This document shows, in pieces, positions 15,845-23,567 of a stretch of 64,000 nucleotides of DNA. Position 1 is the first letter of the stretch. Each line of letters starts with the position of its first letter. This stretch comes from Edaphobacter bradus. GTDB lineage: Bacteria; Acidobacteriota; Terriglobia; Terriglobales; Acidobacteriaceae. The notes under the pieces are model-generated. The model searched no databases, had not been told where the DNA came from, and saw only the letters and a program-made list of their open reading frames with translations. Both the position numbers and the translations under genes were made by a program. Location of the stretch: contig NZ_JAGSYF010000001.1 of the NCBI RefSeq assembly GCF_025685645.1, positions 124,001 through 188,000 of the forward strand, given 5' to 3'.

Positions 15845-17746
15845 ATGATCGACGCAGCAGAGCAGACGGCGACGACCGCCGAGAGGGTGAGGAAGTTGTT
15901 TACCGGCGGGCCGGTGCTGTGCGATGGGGCGATGGGCACGATGCTGTATTCGCGCGGTGTGTTCATCAACCGGTGTTACGACGAGCTGAATCTCTCGCAG
16001 TCGGAGATGGTGCGCGCCGTGCATCAGGAGTATCTGCAGGCGGGGGCCGAGGTCATTGAGACCAATACCTTTGGCGCAAACGCCTATCGGCTGGAACACT
16101 ACGGGCTTCGCGATAAGGTTCGGGAGATCAACCTGGCGGGAGTGCGGCTGGCGCGCGAGAGCGTGGAGCAGATTCGCGAGAAGCAGGCCGTGGAGGCGTT
16201 TGTCGCGGGAGCGATTGGGCCGTTGGGCGTAAGGCTGGAGCCGCTGGGCAAGATTGGTCTGGATGAGGCGCGCGCGGCGTTCGCGGAGCAGATCTCTGCG
16301 ATGGTTGAGGGCGGGCCGGGTGTGGGAGCGGACCTGCTGTGTATCGAGACGATGACCTCGCTGGTGGAGGCCGAACAGGCCGTCAGAGCGGCGCGGGAGG
16401 TTGCACCGGATGTTCCGGTGATCGTGATGATGACCGTGGACGAGGAGGGCAACTGCCTAGATGGCTCCTCGGCGGAGGCAGCCGCTGAGAAGCTGACGGC
16501 GCTGGGGGTCGACGCGCTTGGGTGCAACTGCAGCGCCGGGCCGGTGACGGTGCTTAGCGTGATTGAGCGGATGAGGCCGGTCACTTCGCTGCCGCTGGTG
16601 GCGATGCCGAACGCAGGGATTCCCCGCGCGGTGGAGGGAAGGACGATCTACCTAACCTCGCCGGAGTACATGGCTAGCTTTACGCGCAAGCTGGTGAAGG
16701 CAGGCGCAACGCTGGTGGGCGGCTGCTGTGGGACGACTCCCAGCTACACGCGTGCGATGCGAAGCGCGCTGCGCGCGATGGACGCCATGGAGACCGGAGC
16801 GCAGGTGATGGAGCAGAAGACAGCGACGGTGGTGGCAAGCAAGGTTGAGCCTCCGCCGCTGGCGCAGCGGTCGAAGATCGGCGCAATGGTGGCCGCGGGC
16901 GAGTTCGTAACGATGGTGGAGATCGTTCCGCCGAAGGGGATCGATTGCTCGAAGGAGCTGGATGGCGCTGCGCAGCTTCATAAGCTGGGCGTGGACGCGA
17001 TCAATGTGCCGGATTCACCGCGGGCGAGCGCGAGGATGAGCGCGCAGAGTCTGTGCCTGCAGATTCAGCAGCATGTGGGGATCGAGACGATTCTGCACTA
17101 CACGTGCCGCGACAGGAATGTGCTGAGCATACAGAGCGATCTGCTGGGAGCGTCGTCGATCGGGCTGAAGAATATTCTGTGCCTGACGGGCGATCCTCCG
17201 AAGCTGGGGAACTATCCGGATGCGACGGCCGTCTTCGATGTCGACGCGATCGGACTGGTAAACCTAGTGCGGAACCTGAACTACGGGTTGGACCTCGGCA
17301 AGAACTCGATCGGAGGTTCGACGGGGTTCACGATCTCGGTGGCGGCGAATCCGGGTGTGCCTGATATTGAGCAGGAGATCCGGCGGTTCGCTTACAAGGT
17401 CGAGGCAGGTGCGGAGTTCGCGATTACGCAGCCGGTCTTCGATCTGCGCGTGCTCGAAGAGTTTCTGAAGCGGATTGAAGGGTTCAGGATTCCGGTGATC
17501 GCGGGGATCTGGCCGCTGACGAGTCTGCGGAATGCTGAGTTCATGAAGAACGATCTGCGCGTGAGCATGCCGGATGAGATTATGGCGAGAATGGCTGCTG
17601 CGACGACGCCGGAGGCCGCGCGCGCTGAAGGCGTGAAGATCGCCAAGGAGATGCTGGCCGAGGCGAAGCCGATGGTGGAGGGCGTGCAGGTGAGCGCTCC
17701 GTTCGGGAAGTATCTGGTAGCGGCTGAAGTGCTGGGGCTGGCTTAG
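15845..17746 (+). CDS. Bifunctional homocysteine S-methyltransferase / methylenetetrahydrofolate reductase
   Basis: The fusion has 633 residues from ATG 15845 (GGAGA upstream). Residues 1-310 are a homocysteine-binding methyltransferase domain: GPVLCDGAMGTMLYSRG, then the zinc ligands in CNCSAGP and GGCCGTTPSYTRAM. Residues 340-633 are a MetF-type MTHFR barrel (FVTMVEIVPPKGIDCSKEL, LHYTCRDRN, LCLTGDPPKLGNYP). The fusion couples production of 5-methyl-THF to methyl transfer. The N-terminal domain lacks the cobalamin domains of MetH, so its methyl donor may be S-methylmethionine or methylfolate. It heads a row of + genes (xseB, SAT-like). Confidence 0.9.
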   Translation: MIDAAEQTATTAERVRKLFTGGPVLCDGAMGTMLYSRGVFINRCYDELNLSQSEMVRAVHQEYLQAGAEVIETNTFGANAYRLEHYGLRDKVREINLAGVRLARESVEQIREKQAVEAFVAGAIGPLGVRLEPLGKIGLDEARAAFAEQISAMVEGGPGVGADLLCIETMTSLVEAEQAVRAAREVAPDVPVIVMMTVDEEGNCLDGSSAEAAAEKLTALGVDALGCNCSAGPVTVLSVIERMRPVTSLPLVAMPNAGIPRAVEGRTIYLTSPEYMASFTRKLVKAGATLVGGCCGTTPSYTRAMRSALRAMDAMETGAQVMEQKTATVVASKVEPPPLAQRSKIGAMVAAGEFVTMVEIVPPKGIDCSKELDGAAQLHKLGVDAINVPDSPRASARMSAQSLCLQIQQHVGIETILHYTCRDRNVLSIQSDLLGASSIGLKNILCLTGDPPKLGNYPDATAVFDVDAIGLVNLVRNLNYGLDLGKNSIGGSTGFTISVAANPGVPDIEQEIRRFAYKVEAGAEFAITQPVFDLRVLEEFLKRIEGFRIPVIAGIWPLTSLRNAEFMKNDLRVSMPDEIMARMAAATTPEAARAEGVKIAKEMLAEAKPMVEGVQVSAPFGKYLVAAEVLGLA

Positions 17747-17771
17747 GCCTCTAAGCGGAGAGGTGTGAGTA

Positions 17772-18011
17772 ATGGCGAACTTTGAGGAGAGCCTGACGGC
17801 GCTGGAGTCGGTGGTGGAGCGGCTGGAGCGCGGGGAGCTGTCGCTGGAGGAGTCGGTGCGACTGTTTGAAGAGGGCGTGAAGCTGTCGGATGTCTGCAAG
17901 AAAGAGCTTGAAGCGGCGGAGGGCAGGATTCAGGTGCTGGTGGACCGCGGGAAGAGTGTTGTGGCGGATTTGAATGTCGATGAGAGTGAAGAGAGTGTAG
18001 GCGAGAAGTAG
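17772..18011 (+). CDS. xseB: Exodeoxyribonuclease VII small subunit
   Basis: The 79-residue protein is all-helical and acidic with the XseB signature NFEESLTALESVVERLERGELSLEESVRLFEEGVKL. XseB subunits coat the XseA large subunit to form ExoVII, which degrades single-stranded DNA from both ends. xseA is not in this window. It starts 25 bp after the MTHFR fusion and may be cotranscribed with it. Confidence 0.92.
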   Translation: MANFEESLTALESVVERLERGELSLEESVRLFEEGVKLSDVCKKELEAAEGRIQVLVDRGKSVVADLNVDESEESVGEK

Positions 18012-18033
18012 AGTTGATAGGGCACAAGCGGAG

Positions 18034-18618
18034 GTGCGGAGGTTGGACTCTACGTTGCGGCAGACCTTGAAGGCTGATCTTTACCGTTACCGTGGCAAGG
18101 CTGACAGGCGATCCTTCTTTTCAGCATATCTTCACGACCCGGGCTTCCGATTTACCTACTACCTTCGCAAGGTCGCGTATTACAGCAGGAAGAAGCGATC
18201 GCTCGGGATATTTCCTTATCTGTATTACCGCATTCGTTATCACCGCTACCGCTTCAAGTATGGCTTCGACATCTCACCTACAACCAGCATCGGCCGCGGA
18301 CTCTATATCGGGCACTTTGGCGGCGTTGTCATAAGTCCGTATGCGGTGTTGGGGTCGAATATCAACATTGCTCAGGGAGTGACGATTGGTGCGGCCAGCC
18401 GAGGACCTCGAACTGGAGCGCCTACGCTGGAGGACCGCGTGTGGGTCGGGGCGAACGCGATCATTGTGGGGAAGGTCACGATCGGCAGCGAAGCGCTGAT
18501 TGCCCCGGGTGCCTATGTGAACTTCGATGTGCCTCCGAAGGCGGTGGTGCTGGGCAATCCGGGCACTGTGGTGTCGGATGCCGGGTCGGCGGGGTACGTC
18601 AACAACACGATGGATTAG
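18034..18618 (+). CDS. Serine O-acetyltransferase-like hexapeptide acyltransferase
   Basis: The 194-residue protein starts at GTG 18034. An N-terminal basic helical part (LKADLYRYRGKADRRSFFSAYLHDPGFRFTYYLRK) is followed by a left-handed beta-helix (SIGRGLYIGHFGGVVISPYAVLGSNINIAQGVTIGAASRG ... GVHN-like DRVWVGANAIIVGKVTIGS). The motif GHFGGVVI with its His is that of CysE-type serine acetyltransferases and related colanate-type sugar acetyltransferases. The N-terminal CysE domain is truncated and basic, so a polysaccharide-decorating acetyltransferase is equally likely. No cysK or glycan genes adjoin it. Confidence 0.7.
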   Translation: MRRLDSTLRQTLKADLYRYRGKADRRSFFSAYLHDPGFRFTYYLRKVAYYSRKKRSLGIFPYLYYRIRYHRYRFKYGFDISPTTSIGRGLYIGHFGGVVISPYAVLGSNINIAQGVTIGAASRGPRTGAPTLEDRVWVGANAIIVGKVTIGSEALIAPGAYVNFDVPPKAVVLGNPGTVVSDAGSAGYVNNTMD

Positions 18619-18637
18619 CTAAGAGTGAAGATCGAGT

Positions 18638-18693
18638 CTAGCGGTCGCGGGTGGTGACGAAGCCGGGGACCAGAGGAGGACACACTTGACGCC
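18638..18693 (-). pseudogene. Duplicated 3' fragment of the polyprenyl synthase gene
   Basis: Read on the - strand, this segment ends VPGFVTTRDR and a stop. The intact polyprenyl synthase gene (19263) ends VPGFVTSRDR and a stop. The two 56-nt stretches match at roughly four of five bases on both sides of the L,D-transpeptidase gene. The upstream part of the fragment is not recognisable. Confidence 0.65.
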
Positions 18694-18721
18694 AGTTGTT
18701 GGCGAGCGGCTCAAAACAGAA

Positions 18722-19246
18722 TTAGTGGCCGATCTCAATGGGTGTTCCATTTGGAACTAGGTTCCAAATTTCATCTATTTCGGAGTCAGTGACGGCGATG
18801 CAACCGTCGGTCCAGTCGATCGTTCGTTGCAGGGGACCAAGCCAGCCTAAGCCGTTCTGGATTCCGTGAATCATTATCTGGCCGCCGGGCGCGACGCCTG
18901 CTGCTTGCGCGCGATTGCGATCTTCGTTATTCGGGTAGGAGATGTGCAGGGAGCGATGAAAGTGGCTACGCGCATTCCTGCTGTCTATGGTGTAGAGCCC
19001 TTCAGGAGTCTCGTGGTCGCCCTCACGCTGTTTTGCTTTGCCAGTGCCTCTGCCAAGTGCGACTCGGTAGGTTTTGAGAGCTTTCCCGTTTGCCATTAGA
19101 GTCAGAGAGTGTTTCGATTTGACGACCAGAATCCGATCGGCGTGTACGTTCGGTTGCGGTACGGGAGAACTAGATTTACAGCCGTTGATACTGAGAAGCG
19201 CGAAGGTCAGCAACAACGTTCCGTGGGCGGGTAAGAGTCGGTGCAT
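18722..19246 (-). CDS. L,D-transpeptidase lipoprotein (YkuD family)
   Basis: The ATG at the complement of 19244-19246 gives 174 residues with a lipoprotein signal ending LLSINGC, so it is probably anchored in a membrane. The YkuD domain covers about residues 40-174 (DRILVVKSKHSLTLMANGKALKTY). The active site is IMIHGIQNG ... DWTDGCIAVTDSEIDEIW, with the nucleophilic Cys in DGC and the upstream His in HGI. These enzymes form 3-3 peptidoglycan crosslinks or attach lipoproteins to peptidoglycan. The longer frame upstream overlaps the polyprenyl synthase and is not used. Copies of the 3' end of that synthase gene flank it on both sides. Confidence 0.88.
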   Translation of the reverse strand: MHRLLPAHGTLLLTFALLSINGCKSSSPVPQPNVHADRILVVKSKHSLTLMANGKALKTYRVALGRGTGKAKQREGDHETPEGLYTIDSRNARSHFHRSLHISYPNNEDRNRAQAAGVAPGGQIMIHGIQNGLGWLGPLQRTIDWTDGCIAVTDSEIDEIWNLVPNGTPIEIGH

Positions 19247-19262
19247 TCGGCGCGGTCGTATG

Positions 19263-20264
19263 TCAGCGGTCGCGTGAGGTGACGAAGCCCGGAACCCAGA
19301 GGAGGGCGCGCTTGGCGTCGGAGAGTGACAGGTCGGCGATGCTCTGGCGGGCGGCTTCGGCGTAGGCACAGGCGGTGTCCATGGCGTAGTCAATGGAGCC
19401 GTGGCGCTGGAGGATCTCGAGGATCTGCGGGTGCGAGACCTGGACGAAGCTGCGGTCTGCCAGGACGGTGCGGATGGCTTCTCTGTCGGCTCCGGTGCCG
19501 CGCTCAAGTGCGTGGATGACGGCGAGCGTGGCCTTGCCTTCGCGGAGATCCGAAGCAACGGGCTTGCCGAGGACGTCTTCGGTGGCCGTGAGGTCGAGGA
19601 CGTCGTCGACGATTTGGAAGGCGAGGCCGAGGTTGCGTCCGTATTCGCCTAACTGCAACTCGATTTCAGCGGGGTCGCCGAAGGTGTGAGGCGTGATGGA
19701 CGCGCCGAGCTGCATGGAGACTTTGAAGAGGCAGGCGGTCTTGCGGTAGATGAGGTCGAAGTACTCCTCTTCGTTGATGAGGTGGCCTAGCTTTTCAATC
19801 TGGAGCAGCTCGCCTTCGACCATCTGCTGGGTGAGTGAGATGAGCAGGTCGAGGACGTGGAAGTTGCGCTCTTCGAGGGCTGCGGAGAAGGCCTGCATGT
19901 AGAGCCAGTCGCCGGCGAGAACGCACTTGGAGTTGCCCCAAGTGGTGTTGGAGGAGGGACGGCCGCGGCGGGTGTCAGCCTCGTCGATGATGTCGTCGTG
20001 GACGAGGGTGGCGGTGTGGAGCATCTCGACGACGGCGCCGAGGCGGATGCGACTGTGGCTGGTGCAGCCGAGGGCCTTTGCAGAGAGGAGAAGGAGCAGC
20101 GGACGGATGCGCTTGCCTCCGCCGGCGATAAGGTATTGCGCGATGTCGGTGATGACGGCGACGTTGGAGGCGGACTGGCGGGAGAATTCCTGCTCGATGG
20201 CTGCGAGGTCGTCGCGGAGGAGGTCGAAGACCTCGGAGGCGGTCGCGATGGAGATGGAACTCAC
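19263..20264 (-). CDS. ispB: Long-chain polyprenyl diphosphate synthase
   Basis: A GTG start at the complement of 20262-20264 (VSSISIATASEVFDLLRDDL) gives 333 residues, the normal length, and avoids overlap with yajQ. First Asp-rich motif: TLVHDDIIDEADTRRGRPS. Second: FQIVDDVLDLTATEDVLGKP. GGGKRIRPLLLLLSAKAL is the conserved substrate-binding Arg region. The enzyme condenses farnesyl diphosphate with isopentenyl diphosphates to build the side chain of a respiratory quinone, probably a menaquinone in this phylum. Chain length cannot be read from sequence, so the ispB symbol follows the general family. Confidence 0.88.
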   Translation of the reverse strand: MSSISIATASEVFDLLRDDLAAIEQEFSRQSASNVAVITDIAQYLIAGGGKRIRPLLLLLSAKALGCTSHSRIRLGAVVEMLHTATLVHDDIIDEADTRRGRPSSNTTWGNSKCVLAGDWLYMQAFSAALEERNFHVLDLLISLTQQMVEGELLQIEKLGHLINEEEYFDLIYRKTACLFKVSMQLGASITPHTFGDPAEIELQLGEYGRNLGLAFQIVDDVLDLTATEDVLGKPVASDLREGKATLAVIHALERGTGADREAIRTVLADRSFVQVSHPQILEILQRHGSIDYAMDTACAYAEAARQSIADLSLSDAKRALLWVPGFVTSRDR

Positions 20265-20364
20265 TCTATCTCTGAATGTAACAGACTTTACCTGCAGAGA
20301 AGTATGTAACGGTCTCTGTAAGAGTGAGGATGCGTCAAACGGAAATTGCTTTGTAGTGGCAGCG

Positions 20365-20865
20365 TTAGCTCGAGCGGTAGTTGGTGAACTGGAGCTCGAC
20401 GCCGAAGTCTTTGCCGCGCAGTAGGGCGATGACCTCCTGAAGGACATCGCGGTCTTTGCTGACGATGCGGACGGTGTCCCCCTGGATGCTGGCCTGGGCC
20501 TTCTTCTTGGAGTCCTTGATGGCGGCGACGATGGCCTTGGCTTTTTCGGACGGGATGCCCTGGACGAGCTTGACCTTCTGGCGGACCGAGGAGCCAGCGG
20601 CGGGCTCGACCTTCTCGAACTCGAGGTTCTTGAGGGAGACTCCGCGCTTGACGAGCTTCTGGGAGAGAATCTCGACGACGGCCTTGAGCTTGTAGTCGTC
20701 CTGCGAGGCGAGTTGGATGGTGTCGGTGCCTTCGAGCTCGATCTTCGACTTGGAGTCCTTGAGATCGAAGCGGGCGTGGATCTCTTTGGTGGCCTGGTCG
20801 ATGGCGTTCTTGACTTCCTGAATCTCTACCTTGCTGACTACGTCGAAGCTGTTGTCGGTTGCCAT
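20365..20865 (-). CDS. yajQ: YajQ family nucleotide-binding protein
   Basis: The 166-residue protein matches YajQ end to end: SFDVVSKVEIQEVKNAIDQATKEI, RFDLKDSKSKIELE, KVKLVQGIPSEKAKAIVAAIKDSKKKAQASIQGDTVRI and C-terminal GVELQFTNYRS. It has two ferredoxin-like domains. A Xanthomonas homologue binds c-di-GMP and acts with a transcription factor; others bind tRNA or nucleotides. A diguanylate cyclase gene lies 7 kb away in the window. It is followed on the same strand by the polyprenyl synthase gene, 100 bp downstream. Confidence 0.92.
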   Translation of the reverse strand: MATDNSFDVVSKVEIQEVKNAIDQATKEIHARFDLKDSKSKIELEGTDTIQLASQDDYKLKAVVEILSQKLVKRGVSLKNLEFEKVEPAAGSSVRQKVKLVQGIPSEKAKAIVAAIKDSKKKAQASIQGDTVRIVSKDRDVLQEVIALLRGKDFGVELQFTNYRSS

Positions 20866-20897
20866 TGTGTCTTCCTTGTGTGTTTTGCCGCTTTCTA

Positions 20898-21767
<870 letters not shown>

Positions 21768-21825
21768 GGCTCTGGTGTTAAAGGGTACAGGGAAATTGGT
21801 GCGAGAGTTTTGATGGTCGTATAGG

Positions 21826-22311
21826 ATGGCGGGCATGGAAAATCTGAACCGACGTGATGTTTTGGTTGCCCTTTCGGCGTTTGCAGCGATGGGCGGTGTG
21901 GAGGCGAGGGCGCAGGCGTCTGCCCGGCCGGGCGAGAAGATGCTGTCGGAGTCGATGGCGTTTCCGTTCGACTCGCTTGAAGTTCGCAAGAATCAGAACG
22001 GCGTTTCGCGGCCGGTAGTGCAGGGAGTACTGGCGACGGGCGAGACGGTGGAGATGCACGAGACGACGCTGCTGCCCGGGCATATGCCGCATCCGCCGCA
22101 CAAGCACAGGCACTCGGAGTTCATGATGATTCGCGAGGGCCAGCTTGAGTTCGACAACGATGGCAAGAAGGAGCGCGTGGGGCCAGGCGGGGTGATCTTT
22201 GCGGCCTCGAATGTGATGCACGCGCTGCTGAATGTTGGGGAGACACCGGCGAATTATTTTGTGATCGCGATTGGCCGGGAGTCGGGGATCACTCCGGTGG
22301 GTGCGAAGTAG
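21826..22311 (+). CDS. Exported cupin-domain protein
   Basis: The 161-residue protein opens MAGMENLNRRDVLVALSAFAA, an RR-type signal suggesting Tat export (an internal ATG at 21835 is possible). The single cupin domain has the metal motif PGHMPHPPHKHRHSEFMMIREG with His92, His94 and Glu98, and a second motif around ASNVMHALLNVG. It has the same build as the cupin at 1257 but is not closely alike. The substrate is unknown. The intergenic element that follows begins 14 bp after the stop. Confidence 0.72.
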   Translation: MAGMENLNRRDVLVALSAFAAMGGVEARAQASARPGEKMLSESMAFPFDSLEVRKNQNGVSRPVVQGVLATGETVEMHETTLLPGHMPHPPHKHRHSEFMMIREGQLEFDNDGKKERVGPGGVIFAASNVMHALLNVGETPANYFVIAIGRESGITPVGAK

Positions 22312-22324
22312 TTTGGATCCCCCC

Positions 22325-22437
22325 GTAAGAATGTGCAAAGTCTTCAAAAGAGAAGACATAGGTCTGGACTTCCGGGCGCACGTTTGTTGCCATTCTTAGC
22401 GGAAACAGAAAGCCCGGCTTGCGCCGGGCTTTTCTTT
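22325..22437 (+). ncRNA. Candidate structured RNA element A ending in a terminator
   Basis: About 113 bp from CCCGTAAGAATGTGCAAAG to the terminator. Within it GTCTTC-AAAAGA-GAAGAC forms a perfect 6-bp hairpin, and CTGG-ACTT-CCGG a second small one. It aligns over its first ~55 nt and its terminator with the element at 60218-60349. The strand is set by the T-run but the hairpin is nearly symmetric. The rest of the 319-bp gap (22438-22630) holds only the ribosome-binding site of the dehalogenase gene. Confidence 0.4.
22409..22437 (+). terminator. Rho-independent terminator of element A
   Basis: AAAGCCCGGC (22409-22418), loop TTGC, GCCGGGCTTT (22423-22432), then TCTTT. Confidence 0.85.
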
Positions 22438-22630
22438 CCTCTTGATTTAAGGATATCAGGCGGGTCAAGAGTGGATTGTGGAAATCGCTTCGGACCGATG
22501 ACCATCCAGACAATATCCAGGCGGTCCACTGGTGGTGCAAGGGAGAGAAGGGATCGAGCCGGCTCGGGGGAGGTTCCATCAGGCATGAGCAGGTATGTAG
22601 ATTGCTCATACAAAGTCAAGGAGATGTCCA

Positions 22631-23542
22631 ATGTCACACCTGTCACAATCGCCTCGCTCGGCAGGCAGCGCCTGGGCACGCGAAAAGCGTTTTGCCGACG
22701 TGCTCGGCCGCCGGATGGCCTATGTCGAACGCGGCGTGGGACACCCGATTGTGTTCCTTCACGGCAACCCGACCTCCTCGTTCCTTTGGCGATCTGTCCT
22801 GCCGCACGTCGAGGCCTCCGGCCGTCGGCTGATCGCTCCTGATCTCATCGGCATGGGCGATTCGGACAAGATCCCGGCCGGCACCGAGCCCGATCGCTAC
22901 CGCTTCGCGAGCCACGCCCGCTACCTTGACGCCTTTATCGATGAGGTGGTCGGAACGGAGCCGCTGACGCTCGTCCTGCACGACTGGGGAGGCGCCTTGG
23001 GCTTCGACTGGGCGTACCGCCATCAGCAGCGCGTTCGAGCGATAGCCTATATGGAGACATTCGTTGCGCCGCTCACCTTGGAAGATCTTCCAGAAAGCTT
23101 CCATCCGACGCTGAAGGCCGTGCGTTCGCCGGCGGGCGAAGCTCTGGTGCTCGATGAGAACATGTTCATCGAGAAGATGCTGCCCGGCGTCACGCAGCGG
23201 ACGCTGTCGGCCGACGAGATGGCGGAGTACCGGCGACCATTCCTGAAGGCCGGCGACGATCGTTGGCCGACATTGCAGTGGCCGCGCGAAGTGCCGCTGT
23301 CGGGCGAGCCGGCCGATGTCCACGATCGGATTGCCGCCTACTCCGCATGGCTGAAAACAGCGTCGCTGCCGAAGCTCTTTATCGACGCAGAGCCCGGTGT
23401 ATTCATCACGGGCCGAATCAGGAGTCTGGCGAGCAGTTTCCCTAATCAAGACCGCGTCGTCGTCGGAGGTCTCCACTTCGTGCAAGAGGACAATCCCGAC
23501 GAGATTGGACGGACTATCGTCGGCTGGCTCGAACGAATTTGA
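22631..23542 (+). CDS. Haloalkane dehalogenase (alpha/beta hydrolase)
   Basis: The 303-residue protein is of the HLD-II type (DhaA/LinB-like), which hydrolyses carbon-halogen bonds to alcohol plus halide. It has the oxyanion loop HGNPTSSFLWR, the nucleophile elbow LVLHDWGGALGFDWA (nucleophilic Asp, next to the halide-binding Trp), the acid in YMETFV, and the catalytic His in GLHFVQEDNPDEIG. AAGGAGA sits 7 bp before the ATG. Third codon positions are rich in C as well as G, unlike the G-ending neighbours on this strand, which suggests recent transfer. It converges on metG with a 25-bp gap. The natural substrate is unknown. Confidence 0.9.
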   Translation: MSHLSQSPRSAGSAWAREKRFADVLGRRMAYVERGVGHPIVFLHGNPTSSFLWRSVLPHVEASGRRLIAPDLIGMGDSDKIPAGTEPDRYRFASHARYLDAFIDEVVGTEPLTLVLHDWGGALGFDWAYRHQQRVRAIAYMETFVAPLTLEDLPESFHPTLKAVRSPAGEALVLDENMFIEKMLPGVTQRTLSADEMAEYRRPFLKAGDDRWPTLQWPREVPLSGEPADVHDRIAAYSAWLKTASLPKLFIDAEPGVFITGRIRSLASSFPNQDRVVVGGLHFVQEDNPDEIGRTIVGWLERI

Positions 23543-23567
23543 CAGGCACGTCGCTCTATATCTGGAA

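Noticed and set aside
19247..19558. N-terminal extension of the L,D-transpeptidase frame
   Set aside because: It lies over the 3' part of the polyprenyl synthase gene, and a proper lipoprotein signal starts at 19246.
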